Assembly: GCA_035606335.1 (NCBI GenBank)
Contig: DATNFP010000208.1
Location: forward strand, 1 to 32,861
Origin: DATNFP01 sp035606335
Lineage (GTDB): Bacteria; Bacteroidota; Bacteroidia; Chitinophagales; Chitinophagaceae
DNA: 32,861 nt
Direction: 5' to 3'
Under the pieces are notes generated by a model, which searched no databases, had not been told where the DNA came from, and was given only the letters and a program-made list of their open reading frames with translations. A program made the position numbers and the translations under genes. Positions 8,666-17,345 of this stretch are shown here, in pieces (positions within the stretch are counted from its first letter, which is position 1; every line of letters starts with the position of its first letter).

Positions 8666-10717
8666 TTATTGAAGCTCAATCTGTGTAATTTGATTGCTTT
8701 TTATTTGAAACGGAACTACTGTTTCTGACTGCAACGGCAGGTTAGGATTTTTTATAAAATGCGCCTGGTACAATCCGGGTTTCAACTCAAGTTTCTGGCT
8801 TTCCGGGAAACCGCTCACACTCATTGAATAAAAATTTAAATATTCATCCCCCAGCACACAGTACAAGGATACCTTACCTATTTTATTAGTATTAGTAAAC
8901 TGAATATAGCCAGGTTCTGCTATATTGATTATTGTCTGCACTTCAAAATCAAGGGATACATAATCTTCCATTTTAGGTAATGTATTTACCGTTATGTGGT
9001 AGTCTCCTGCAGGATATTCCAGTTCAGCGGAGCATTTCTGTTTCACGCTTGTTCCTCCGGCCATTGCTCTTTGGGTTACTATAGCATAGTATTCACTAAC
9101 AGGCCTATTAGGATTGTCTTCATATTCAAATTTCAAGGTGCCATTGTTCACCTTTACCAATATCTTATTCTTTTTGTTTTCGTGTACCACTACATTATGC
9201 ATCAGCAGGTTTGCCTTGCCTGTAACAGTAAGATCATAATTACCAACAGGTAAATGTTGTGGGTCAGGATTGCCTGAAGCATCAATCGTACGCCAGAACT
9301 GTTGTACCGTTTTTTTGCTATTTGGGTCTATTAATAATACTTGGGGTGTAGTGGAATAAAATTTACCATGCCCATCTGTAAAATATACTTCTAGAGTTGT
9401 TTCTTTAGCATCTTCTGTTTCCTCTGTAAATGTTACTTCCTTTTCAGTTTGCTTCGGTTCTTCTATTATTACTTTCGCATGTGTTTTATGAACTGTAGGT
9501 TTGTTAGGCTTTGCTGGTTTTATTACAGGTTTTGGTGGTGGAGGTACTACCGCTACTGGTTTTTCCTCTGTGATAAGAGGAAAGGTTACCACAGGTACTT
9601 TTCTAGGATCGCCTTTCGTAATTTGCGTAAGTTGAGGGTCACCATAAAATTCTGAAAATGTTCTTATTGCAGTGTAAGAATTAATGGTTTCCATATCCTC
9701 TTTAGGCAATGGCGGTGGTGGTGGTGTGACTTTCACAGTATGGGGCACATCAGCTGGAGTTTTTGTTACGGCTATAGTTTCAGGTGTAGCTACAGGCTTT
9801 ACAGGTTCTACATCAGGTTGTGTATCGGTTCTTGGTATATCTACCTGTATGGTATGCCTGGTGGGTGGTGGAGGTGGTGGAGCTTGATTTGCTGCAGAGT
9901 TTGTAACAGTTTGGGTTTTTGTCACGGGCTTTATGGGAGCAGTTTCTGGTTCCTTTTTCCTTACCACAGGTTTGGGCACTTCTACAGTTGCGATAACAGG
10001 CTCCTCTTTTCTCGGGGTTTTAATTACAACAGGATTGGTCTTTGCGTATGTCAATGCAGGCCTGTACGATTCTACAATAGTTCCTACAGCCGTCGGTATA
10101 TCGCCTTCCTTTGTCACTTGCAGATAATCACCAAGGCAGGCATATTCTGTTTTTAATGGTGCATAATCAACCAGGCTTACAATGTATGGCTTGAAGTATA
10201 TTTTTTTAGCTATCAATGTTTTTACTATCTCACAAATATCTCCTCCGCAACTTTCTCCCCCGTCTGTTATTAATATGATGCTGTAAGAATAGTTTTGTTC
10301 ATCTACAAGATCATTCTCTGCTGCTTCTTTTAATGAATAGGCAATAGGCGTAACACCCAATGGATGCAGATCTGCCAGCCGCAAAGACATCTGTGTATAA
10401 TTATCCTTGCTGAACATCACTTCATTTTTCGTGTCATAGCAGTCGTTTTGAGGTACGCCGTGCTGATGTCCGAAGGCGCGAAGTGAAAATTCAACCTGGT
10501 CGTTTACCTTGTAAATACTGTCCATCAGGTTCAGGATGATCTGGTCGGCAGCTTTATAGCGTTCCTTATCCCCATACCATTTATTTACCATGCTTGCAGA
10601 TTCGTCGAGCAGTATAAGGATGCGAGGTTGCTTTACATCATATACATTTTGAGCTTTCACGCTCGCAATTGAAGATATAAGCAAAATAAATATTAATAAT
10701 AAACGAAAAAACCGCAT
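8666..10717 (-). CDS. Secreted von Willebrand factor A domain protein with Pro-rich linker
   Basis: A 683-residue exported protein. A signal peptide (1-23, ends SVKAQ) leads into a VWA domain at about 30-215 with an intact metal-ion-dependent adhesion site: DESAS (38-42), T123 in GVTPI and D152 in ITDGGE. Cysteines at C93 and in GGESCGGDIC may form disulfides, consistent with the periplasm or surface. Residues about 220-440 are a low-complexity Pro/Lys/Val/Thr linker with PPPPPP runs. The C-terminal 240 residues look like beta-sandwich repeats (LEVYFTDGHGKFYSTTP; GNYDLTVTGKANL). The role may be adhesion or a scaffold; partners are not evident. The ATG at 10717 is preferred over the TTG at 10750 because the signal peptide starts there. 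No T9SS sorting domain is visible. Confidence 0.85.
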   Translation of the reverse strand: MRFFRLLLIFILLISSIASVKAQNVYDVKQPRILILLDESASMVNKWYGDKERYKAADQIILNLMDSIYKVNDQVEFSLRAFGHQHGVPQNDCYDTKNEVMFSKDNYTQMSLRLADLHPLGVTPIAYSLKEAAENDLVDEQNYSYSIILITDGGESCGGDICEIVKTLIAKKIYFKPYIVSLVDYAPLKTEYACLGDYLQVTKEGDIPTAVGTIVESYRPALTYAKTNPVVIKTPRKEEPVIATVEVPKPVVRKKEPETAPIKPVTKTQTVTNSAANQAPPPPPPTRHTIQVDIPRTDTQPDVEPVKPVATPETIAVTKTPADVPHTVKVTPPPPPLPKEDMETINSYTAIRTFSEFYGDPQLTQITKGDPRKVPVVTFPLITEEKPVAVVPPPPKPVIKPAKPNKPTVHKTHAKVIIEEPKQTEKEVTFTEETEDAKETTLEVYFTDGHGKFYSTTPQVLLIDPNSKKTVQQFWRTIDASGNPDPQHLPVGNYDLTVTGKANLLMHNVVVHENKKNKILVKVNNGTLKFEYEDNPNRPVSEYYAIVTQRAMAGGTSVKQKCSAELEYPAGDYHITVNTLPKMEDYVSLDFEVQTIINIAEPGYIQFTNTNKIGKVSLYCVLGDEYLNFYSMSVSGFPESQKLELKPGLYQAHFIKNPNLPLQSETVVPFQIKSNQITQIELQ

Positions 10718-10747
10718 GTATGGAACTTCAAAAAAAGACACAAAAGC

Positions 10748-10778
10748 CAAAGATTAGTAAATAAGTGCGTAAACCAAA
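10748..10778 (-). promoter_or_regulatory. Predicted Bacteroidota-type promoter for the VWA-GNAT genes
   Basis: Reading the minus strand, TTTG (10778-10775) is followed by exactly 19 bp and then AATCTTTG (10755-10748), one mismatch from the phylum's TTTG-N19-TAnnTTTG housekeeping promoter. The -7 box ends 30 bp before the ATG at 10717, leaving a short leader. This is a consensus match only. Confidence 0.55.
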
Positions 10779-10875
10779 AAGGTTATATAATTATTTTATC
10801 CTTAACGAATATAACGCATTTTAAGTTTTTATAGTGTTATAGGATCCTAAACAAACTGCTCATTATCAAATTAAC

Positions 10876-10883
10876 TACCTTTG
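10876..10883 (+). promoter_or_regulatory. Predicted -7 promoter box upstream of korA
   Basis: TACCTTTG matches the Bacteroidota -7 consensus TAnnTTTG exactly and lies 20 bp before the korA ATG. No TTTG is present at the expected -33 position (about 10853), so only half of the promoter is supported. Confidence 0.45.
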
Positions 10884-10903
10884 CCTTTTGCATTTAAATT
10901 ATT

Positions 10904-12748
10904 ATGTCAGTTCCTACTAAGGTTGTTGAGGATGTAGTGATAAAATTTGCCGGAGACAGCGGAGATGGTATGCAGCTAACGGGTAGCCAGTTTACCAATA
11001 ATACCGCGCTGATAGGCAATGATCTTTCCACTTTTCCGGATTTTCCGGCCGAAATACGTGCTCCCCAGGGTACTTTGCCGGGAGTAAGCGGTTACCAATT
11101 ACATTTTTCCAGCAATCGTATATATACTCCTGGTGATAATTGTGATGTGCTGGTGGCTATGAATGCTGCAGCTCTTAAGGTAAACCTGAAAGCCTTGAAA
11201 CCGGGCGGTATTATTATAGCAAACACTGATGGATTTGATAATAAAAATCTGCGTCTTGCTAACTATCCTGATGGTGCAAATCCGCTGGAAAACGGCTCAC
11301 TTTCTAATTACGAAGTGCACAAAATAGATGTTACCAAGCTAACACGCGAAGCGCTAAAGGATATACAACTTGGGACCAAAGAAAAAGACCGCGCAAAAAA
11401 TATGTTTGTGCTGGGATTTTTATATTGGCTATACAACCGCGACCTCACAAGCACATTCTCATTTCTTCATGATAAATTCAGCAAACGACCCGAAATACTC
11501 GACAGTAATATAAAAGTATTGCAGGCGGGCTATAACTATGGGGATACCGTAGAGGCATTCAGCGCAAGATATTCCGTAGAAAAAGCCAAGCTTCCACCCG
11601 GACAATATCGTAGCATCACAGGTAATACTGCATTAGCCTATGGTCTGATAGCTGCGTCTGAAAATGCAAATCTGCCATTATTTTTAGGCTCTTATCCTAT
11701 TACCCCTGCTTCTGATATTCTGCACGAGTTGGCGCGTCATAAAAATTTTGGCGTCCGCACTTTCCAGGCCGAAGATGAAATAGCAGGTATTACATCTGCC
11801 ATTGGTGCGTCTTATGGGGGTAGCCTGGGCATTACTACTACTTCTGGCCCCGGTATGGCACTAAAGGCCGAAGCGATGGGTCTGGCAGTAGTATTAGAAA
11901 TACCACTACTTATTATAGATATTCAGCGTGGAGGCCCATCAACAGGGTTGCCCACCAAAACAGAGCAGAGCGATTTACTGCAGGCATATTACGGCCGTAA
12001 TGGCGAATGCCCCATGCCGGTGATCTCCGCAAGCACACCGAGCGATTGTTTTGATGCTGTTTACGAAGCAGTTCGGATTGCAGTACAACACATGACCCCC
12101 GTCATTTTCTTGAGTGATGGTTATATAGCCAATGGCGCAGAACCATGGCGTTTCCCAAAGAGTAGTGATTTGCCACCAATAGATGTCTCTTTCAAAAAAC
12201 AGTTGGATAGCGATGAATCTACATTTCTTCCTTATAAGAGAGATAAAAATCTTGTGCGCCCATGGGCAGTGCCTGGCACCCCTGGATTGGAGCATAGAAT
12301 AGGCGGATTGGAAAAAGAAGATATTACGGGTAATGTATCGTATGACCCTGATAACCATGAGCACATGGTGAAGACCCGTCAGGCCAAAGTGGATCTAATA
12401 GCAAATGATATTCCGTTGCAAACATTGGATAGCGGTCCCGAAAAAGGAGATATACTGGTGCTCGGCTGGGGCTCTACTTATGGTGCTATAAAAAGTGCTG
12501 CTGCAGAATTGCAGAATCAGGGCAAATCTGTAGCCCATGCACATTTACGGTACATGCGTCCTTTCCCCCGCAATCTTGGAGAAATATTAAATAACTACAA
12601 GCACATATTAATCCCTGAAATAAATAACGGCCAGCTTATAAAGATCATCCGCGATAAATACATGGTGGATGCAAAAGGCTATAATAAGATAAAAGGGGTA
12701 CCAATCACCAGGACTGAACTGGCTAAAGTAATAGCCGAGATGCTATAA
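10904..12748 (+). CDS. korA: 2-oxoglutarate (2-oxoacid):ferredoxin oxidoreductase, fused gamma/alpha subunit
   Basis: A 614-residue protein combining the gamma and alpha subunits of the 2-oxoacid:acceptor oxidoreductases, which convert a 2-oxoacid plus CoA to acyl-CoA with reduced ferredoxin. The gamma domain (1 to about 200) opens with KFAGDSGDGMQLTGSQF. The alpha/pyrimidine-binding domain (about 235-420) carries LGSYPITPASDILHEL (261-276), the QAEDE segment with E290, TTSGPG and GGPSTGLPTKTEQSDLLQA (343-361). The C-terminal domain (about 470-614) has DILVLGWGSTYGA and AHLRYMRPFP. The thiamine-diphosphate beta subunit (korB), usually the next gene, is not here: downstream is a convergent membrane-protein gene only 19 bp away. 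The substrate assignment (2-oxoglutarate) follows the closest family resemblance and is not proven. Confidence 0.9.
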   Translation: MSVPTKVVEDVVIKFAGDSGDGMQLTGSQFTNNTALIGNDLSTFPDFPAEIRAPQGTLPGVSGYQLHFSSNRIYTPGDNCDVLVAMNAAALKVNLKALKPGGIIIANTDGFDNKNLRLANYPDGANPLENGSLSNYEVHKIDVTKLTREALKDIQLGTKEKDRAKNMFVLGFLYWLYNRDLTSTFSFLHDKFSKRPEILDSNIKVLQAGYNYGDTVEAFSARYSVEKAKLPPGQYRSITGNTALAYGLIAASENANLPLFLGSYPITPASDILHELARHKNFGVRTFQAEDEIAGITSAIGASYGGSLGITTTSGPGMALKAEAMGLAVVLEIPLLIIDIQRGGPSTGLPTKTEQSDLLQAYYGRNGECPMPVISASTPSDCFDAVYEAVRIAVQHMTPVIFLSDGYIANGAEPWRFPKSSDLPPIDVSFKKQLDSDESTFLPYKRDKNLVRPWAVPGTPGLEHRIGGLEKEDITGNVSYDPDNHEHMVKTRQAKVDLIANDIPLQTLDSGPEKGDILVLGWGSTYGAIKSAAAELQNQGKSVAHAHLRYMRPFPRNLGEILNNYKHILIPEINNGQLIKIIRDKYMVDAKGYNKIKGVPITRTELAKVIAEML

Positions 12749-12767
12749 AAACAGGGATAGTCATGAT

Positions 12768-14030
12768 TTAAGTTTGCAATGATTTTGCAATGTCTTCGCC
12801 TGCCGTTGGATTTTTAAATATGGTAAATGCTCCTGAGAATGCCATCGCCCACAAAACAAGCTCAACTGAATTATTCAAAAAGCTTCCAGTGAATTGATAG
12901 ATAAAAATGAAGATGAAAACACCCATCCTATAAGGATTTCCCCAGACTTTCGTTTTTACAAAAAAGAATGCCTGCAGATAAAAACGGATCAGCAATCCAA
13001 AAATGCCAAACATCGCAAGAGTCTCTGCAACCGCATTAGGAATACGTGACACTTTTACATTGTCGCCAATGTTATTGTAAAATTTTACAATGATGCTATG
13101 CCCCATTGTTTTTATATTTCCCAATCCTATACCAAATAATAGGCTTTTGGTCTTTGCAACTTTATATGCCAGATAAAAAGCTTCAGTTGTTCTCCCCCTG
13201 GCAGAGTAATCGTCGCCATTCAATACATTTCTTATCCTCTGAAAAAGTGGATTTCCAGGTTGCACGATCACAAGGAGTGTCATTGTTCCAAAAAGTAAGA
13301 ATGCTGCTATCCGGATGCGCCTTCTTGTAAGAATATCCAAACGTTTGGTATATATAAGGCATAACAAAAGTATAGTGATACCGAGACATATCCAGACACC
13401 CAACGAAAAGGATATTAATAGCGGTACCAACAGCATCAGCAGAGGCATTATCATCTTTTTCTTATTGACAAACAGATAAAACGACAAGTAATACAATGCT
13501 AAAGGAACAAGTAATAATGAATAGTAAGATGCCTCATAGGTGAACATCTTTAAGCGGACTACTCCATATATACCTTTTGATATGGGCGGCAGATACCAAA
13601 GCGCATTTTTTACAGCAGGTATAGGCAATAATAAAACTGCTATAATGCAAAAAATAAAATTGATCGTAATAAGATTTTGCATAAAGCCAACCACCAGCTC
13701 CTCATACGATTGAAATAATTTTTTTGCAGCTAACAGAAAAATAAATGTGCAAAATAATACCGCATAAGAAATAGCATAGTCTTTGGTAAAGACACCTGAT
13801 AAATAATGTATGAAAGCAAATGGTATTGTGATATAAAAAAAGGGAAGGATATTATTTAATCCCTCTCTCTTAGCAACAAAAAAAAATAAAAAAGGAGTAA
13901 AAAGAATAGTATAGAGAAGGCCAGCCGGCAGAAACAGGCTATTAAAAAAGAAGTAAATAAGAATAATAAATGTAATTCTTATCCGTTCATTTTTAATGTC
14001 ATTATTTATTAGGGTCAATGGATTATTCAT
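12768..14030 (-). CDS. O-antigen ligase/polymerase-like polytopic membrane protein
   Basis: A 420-residue integral membrane protein with about ten hydrophobic segments, including several before residue 160. A hydrophilic loop at about 270-325 is followed by FGIGLGN and a C-terminal helix pair. The loop-plus-GIGLGN pattern with NAVAETLAMFGIFGLL resembles the Wzy/WaaL (O-antigen ligase) superfamily, whose members join or polymerise lipid-linked glycans at the outer face of the inner membrane. The arrangement next to a Wzz-like gene, divergent across 95 bp, supports a polysaccharide role. I cannot tell polymerase from ligase. Start ATG at 14030. Convergent with korA. Confidence 0.75.
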   Translation of the reverse strand: MNNPLTLINNDIKNERIRITFIILIYFFFNSLFLPAGLLYTILFTPFLFFFVAKREGLNNILPFFYITIPFAFIHYLSGVFTKDYAISYAVLFCTFIFLLAAKKLFQSYEELVVGFMQNLITINFIFCIIAVLLLPIPAVKNALWYLPPISKGIYGVVRLKMFTYEASYYSLLLVPLALYYLSFYLFVNKKKMIMPLLMLLVPLLISFSLGVWICLGITILLLCLIYTKRLDILTRRRIRIAAFLLFGTMTLLVIVQPGNPLFQRIRNVLNGDDYSARGRTTEAFYLAYKVAKTKSLLFGIGLGNIKTMGHSIIVKFYNNIGDNVKVSRIPNAVAETLAMFGIFGLLIRFYLQAFFFVKTKVWGNPYRMGVFIFIFIYQFTGSFLNNSVELVLWAMAFSGAFTIFKNPTAGEDIAKSLQT

Positions 14031-14125
14031 TAGGTAAATTTTCTTAAAAATATTAAAAGCTATAATTAATTAACTCTAAATATTATTTTTAATTGCGAAA
14101 TCTATAATTATTTACTATCTTTTTT

Positions 14126-15028
14126 ATGAGTCAAACACCTTTAGATCCGGGTTTCACATTTATTGATGTTATCTATTGGATAAGAAACATCTGCTACAAT
14201 GTTTTGAAAATAATTTATACCTTTTTAAGAGATGTAAAAAGGAATATTCTTCTGTTCATTTTTTGTGTAGTTCTGGTATCCTGTGTTTCTCTCTATTATC
14301 GCTATGCCCAACCAGATACTTATACGGCCTCCTTTACAATTTCCTATCGCGAAATGGTGAGGCTTGTTTACGGTAATCAGCTATATAAGCTAAATGAATT
14401 AGTGCAAAGGAAAGATTATAAGAGGGTAGGACAGTTTTTAGGAATGAGTGAGGCCGATGCATCTGATCTTATTTCGTTAAATGCCAAAAATGTACTTGGA
14501 GTTAACCTGGAAAAAGACCTTGATAATGACCGAGGACCTTTTGTAGTTACTATGGTTGTAAAAAAAGCTTCTTCTATTTATATGCTTCAGTATGGCATTC
14601 TTCACTTTTTGGAGACTAATCCCCTGACTGTAGAAAGAAGAAAAGTGCGAATGAAAGAAATAGATGATGAGTTAGCTTTTATCGACAGGCAGTTGGCAAT
14701 GATGGATAGCCTTAAAATTGCATTTAATAAACATTTGCCCACTGAGATTAATGAAAAATCCGATAATAGTATCAGCAGCGTGTATAAATTTTCGTACGAC
14801 CTGTACAAGAAAAGAGAGGTTTTGATAAAGGAGAAACTTATCCCTGACAATCTCCAGGTTGCTGATTCAGTCATTTCCCCACAAAACCGGAAAATATCGA
14901 ATCAGCTGCTTGCAATTATTAGTGTTGCAGCCATTCTTATACTTTATTCATTTCTTGTATATCTTATCATTCCGGCATGGAAAAAAGTAAAGGAATCAGG
15001 GGAAAATAAAATGACCGCTGTTAATTAG
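14126..15028 (+). CDS. Wzz-like chain-length determinant membrane protein
   Basis: A 300-residue protein with the topology of polysaccharide co-polymerases: a cytoplasmic N terminus, transmembrane segment at about 40-58 (LLFIFCVVLVSCVSLYY), a periplasmic domain rich in charged helices (about 60-255) and a second transmembrane segment at about 261-284 followed by a basic tail. No C-terminal kinase domain is present. A DTYTASFTISY strand just after the first segment is similar to Wzz proteins. Family assignment is by topology and weak similarity. It sits divergently beside the ligase/polymerase-like gene, which makes a shared role in glycan length control plausible. Start ATG at 14126; no Shine-Dalgarno. 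Confidence 0.65.
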   Translation: MSQTPLDPGFTFIDVIYWIRNICYNVLKIIYTFLRDVKRNILLFIFCVVLVSCVSLYYRYAQPDTYTASFTISYREMVRLVYGNQLYKLNELVQRKDYKRVGQFLGMSEADASDLISLNAKNVLGVNLEKDLDNDRGPFVVTMVVKKASSIYMLQYGILHFLETNPLTVERRKVRMKEIDDELAFIDRQLAMMDSLKIAFNKHLPTEINEKSDNSISSVYKFSYDLYKKREVLIKEKLIPDNLQVADSVISPQNRKISNQLLAIISVAAILILYSFLVYLIIPAWKKVKESGENKMTAVN

Positions 15029-15034
15029 GATATA

Positions 15035-15436
15035 TTATCGAATTTCCTGGCACAATTCGATCAGCACATTATTGGTAGTTTTTGGGTGCAGAAAACAGAC
15101 GAGTTTGTTATCGGCGCCTTTTTTAGGTTTTTCATTCAGCAATTCAAAACCCAAAGCGGATAAGCGTTTCATTTCAGCTTCAATATTTTCTACCTCAAAA
15201 GCTATATGATGAATACCTTCTCCCTTCTTTCCTATGAATTTTGCGATCGGGCTGTTTTCATTTGTCGCTTCCAGTAACTCTACTTTTGAGTCACCTGTTT
15301 GAAAAAATGCCGTATTCACACCCTCAGAAGCTACTTCTTCCATTTTATAGCACGGTGTATTTAACAATTGTTCAAATAAAGGAATGGAATTATCAAGTTC
15401 TTTTACCGCTATGCCAAGGTGCTCTATTTTTAACAT
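15035..15436 (-). CDS. mce: Methylmalonyl-CoA epimerase
   Basis: A 133-residue vicinal-oxygen-chelate (glyoxalase-fold) protein. It interconverts (R)- and (S)-methylmalonyl-CoA between propionyl-CoA carboxylase and methylmalonyl-CoA mutase. The two beta-alpha-beta-beta-beta modules are visible: IEHLGIAVKEL (4-14) and GIHHIAFEVENIEAEM (74-89). The likely metal ligands are H6, E53 (KVELLE), H76 or H77 and E127 (VLIELCQ). The length is typical. It converges on the Wzz-like gene (6 bp) and diverges from iscS (115 bp). No mutase genes are in the window, so the assignment rests on the sequence alone. Confidence 0.88.
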   Translation of the reverse strand: MLKIEHLGIAVKELDNSIPLFEQLLNTPCYKMEEVASEGVNTAFFQTGDSKVELLEATNENSPIAKFIGKKGEGIHHIAFEVENIEAEMKRLSALGFELLNEKPKKGADNKLVCFLHPKTTNNVLIELCQEIR

Positions 15437-15511
15437 TAGATAAATAATTTTTACAAATAGGAATATATAAAGCTATAATGCCCAAAGCGCGCTAAAATAG
15501 CACTTTTGATG

Positions 15512-15519
15512 TAACTTTG
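15512..15519 (+). promoter_or_regulatory. Predicted -7 promoter box upstream of iscS
   Basis: TAACTTTG is an exact match to TAnnTTTG and ends 32 bp before the iscS ATG. No TTTG occurs at the expected -33 spacing. No IscR-type inverted repeat is evident around it. Confidence 0.45.
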
Positions 15520-15551
15520 CTTAGTGTATCCCTTATAGGATTCAATAAATT

Positions 15552-16772
15552 ATGGAATTGAAGTTACCAATATACTTGGACAATAATGCCACAACGCCGT
15601 GCGATCCGCGTGTGCTTGATGCCATGTTGCCGTATTTCACAGAGAAATTCGGTAATGCGGCAAGCCGTAATCATCCATTCGGCTGGGTGGCAGAAGAAGC
15701 GGTTGACTATGCTCGTGAACAAGTAGCAAAGCTGATTGGCGCAGATCCTAAAGAGATCATCTTTACATCTGGTGCTACTGAAGCCGATAATCTTGCTATA
15801 AAAGGTGTATATGATATGTATTTGTCAAAAGGCAATCATATCATCACATGTACTACTGAACACAAGGCAGTATTAGATACATGCAAGCATATTGAAAAAA
15901 TGGGCGGTAAGGTTACTTATCTGCAGGTGAAATCAGATGGTTTAATAGACCTGAACGAACTGGAAAATGCTATTACTGATAAAACAATTCTTATTGCTAT
16001 AATGTATGGCAATAATGAAGTTGGCGTTATTCAACCTGTGCGTGAGATCAGCAAAATAGCCCGCAAACATGGTGTGTTATTCTTCACAGATGCTACGCAG
16101 GCAGTAGGTAAAGTGCCTGTAGATGTAAATGCAGATAATATAGACCTGATGGCTTTTAGCGGACATAAAATATATGGTCCTAAAGGTGTGGGTGCATTAT
16201 ATGTTCGTCGTAAAAATCCACGTGTGAAGGTAACGTCACAAATGGACGGTGGTGGCCACGAACGCGGCATGCGTAGTGGTACATTAAATGTACCGGGTAT
16301 CGTCGGTTTTGGTAAGGCCTGTGAGATCTGCATGCAGGAAATGGAAAGTGAGGGCAAACGCCTTAGTGCTTTGCGCGATAAATTGGAAACTGCGCTGCTT
16401 GGATTAGAAGAATCTTACGTAAATGGCAATCGTGAACATCGCCTACCTCATACTACTAACATTTCGTTTAAATATGTGGAAGGGGAAGGACTAATGATGG
16501 GGTTCAATAAGGCTATAGCGGTGTCGAGCGGTTCAGCTTGTACATCTGCTTCTTTGGAACCATCTTATGTACTGAAAGCATTGGGACTTGGAGACGACCT
16601 GGCGCATAGCTCATTACGCTTTGGCCTCGGACGTTTTACAACCGAAGAACAAATTGACTATACCATAAAGGCAGTGACCGATACAGTAACCAAACTGCGT
16701 GAAATGAGTCCTCTATGGGAAATGTATAAAGAAGGCGTGGATATCAATGCGATTGAATGGGCACATCATTAA
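15552..16772 (+). CDS. iscS: Cysteine desulfurase IscS
   Basis: A 406-residue PLP enzyme that removes sulfur from cysteine and passes a persulfide to IscU. It is a group I (IscS) desulfurase: the length is close to E. coli IscS, H104 lies in TTEHKAVLDT, the PLP lysine K206 in SGHKIYGPKG, and the catalytic Cys C330 in SSGSACTSASLEPS, with the IscS-type long loop around it. The N terminus LPIYLDNNATTPCDPRV and the C-terminal LWEMYKEG segment also match IscS. IscU follows after 83 bp and IscA after that. No IscR regulator precedes it. Start ATG at 15552. Confidence 0.96.
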   Translation: MELKLPIYLDNNATTPCDPRVLDAMLPYFTEKFGNAASRNHPFGWVAEEAVDYAREQVAKLIGADPKEIIFTSGATEADNLAIKGVYDMYLSKGNHIITCTTEHKAVLDTCKHIEKMGGKVTYLQVKSDGLIDLNELENAITDKTILIAIMYGNNEVGVIQPVREISKIARKHGVLFFTDATQAVGKVPVDVNADNIDLMAFSGHKIYGPKGVGALYVRRKNPRVKVTSQMDGGGHERGMRSGTLNVPGIVGFGKACEICMQEMESEGKRLSALRDKLETALLGLEESYVNGNREHRLPHTTNISFKYVEGEGLMMGFNKAIAVSSGSACTSASLEPSYVLKALGLGDDLAHSSLRFGLGRFTTEEQIDYTIKAVTDTVTKLREMSPLWEMYKEGVDINAIEWAHH

Positions 16773-16855
16773 TTATGCTAATTCGTAATTGCGTTTATTA
16801 TTAGTAAATTGTGAAATAAAGTTAAGTACCAAAACATCAAATTTAAAACAGTAAC

Positions 16856-17272
16856 ATGTCATACTCAGAAAAAGTAATCGACCATTATTCACATCCCAAA
16901 AACGTGGGTACGCTCGATAAGAGCAAAGCCAATGTGGGCACAGGCCTTGTTGGCGCACCAGAGTGTGGTGACGTAATGCGTCTGCAGATAGAAGTTGATG
17001 AATTATCAGGAATAATAAAGGATGCGAAGTTCAAAACCTTTGGCTGTGGCTCTGCTATAGCTTCATCTTCACTTGCAACAGAATGGCTTAAAGGAAAAAC
17101 CGTAGATCAGGCTTTGGAAATAGATAATATGGATATTGTGGAAGAACTTAATCTCCCTCCTGTAAAAATTCACTGCTCTGTATTGGCTGAAGATGCCATT
17201 AAAGCAGCTATAAACGATTACCGTGTAAAGAATGGATTACCTGAATTAACGCTGGAAAAGAAACCACACTAA
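16856..17272 (+). CDS. iscU: Fe-S cluster assembly scaffold IscU
   Basis: A 138-residue scaffold on which [2Fe-2S] and [4Fe-4S] clusters are built. The three ligand cysteines are C37 (GAPECGDVM, with D39), C64 (TFGCGSAIASSS) and C107 (KIHCSVLAEDAI). The LPPVK motif recognised by the HscA chaperone is present at 100-104, although hscA and hscB are not in this window. The length matches the E. coli protein. It sits between iscS and iscA and is probably cotranscribed; the 83-bp gap upstream has no clear promoter or terminator. Confidence 0.96.
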   Translation: MSYSEKVIDHYSHPKNVGTLDKSKANVGTGLVGAPECGDVMRLQIEVDELSGIIKDAKFKTFGCGSAIASSSLATEWLKGKTVDQALEIDNMDIVEELNLPPVKIHCSVLAEDAIKAAINDYRVKNGLPELTLEKKPH

Positions 17273-17345
17273 AGAAAGCACAGCTATTAAAACAATAATG
17301 GCATAAGTGTGAGAAAAACACGCTCAAGGCCGTTTTATTAAAGTT

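Noticed and set aside
8665..8679. TTG start of the GNAT gene overlapping the VWA gene
   Set aside because: The ATG at 8664 gives a normal GNAT N terminus and a 1-bp gap; the TTG version adds only five residues encoded by the VWA gene's end.
9684..10156. Gly/Val- and Tyr/Trp-rich frames opposite the VWA gene
   Set aside because: Complement of the Pro/Thr-rich linker, so the composition is an artefact of low complexity.
14093..14123. TTG-N20-TATCTTTT promoter-like pair before the Wzz-like gene
   Set aside because: It ends 2 bp before the ATG, so a transcript would begin after the start codon.
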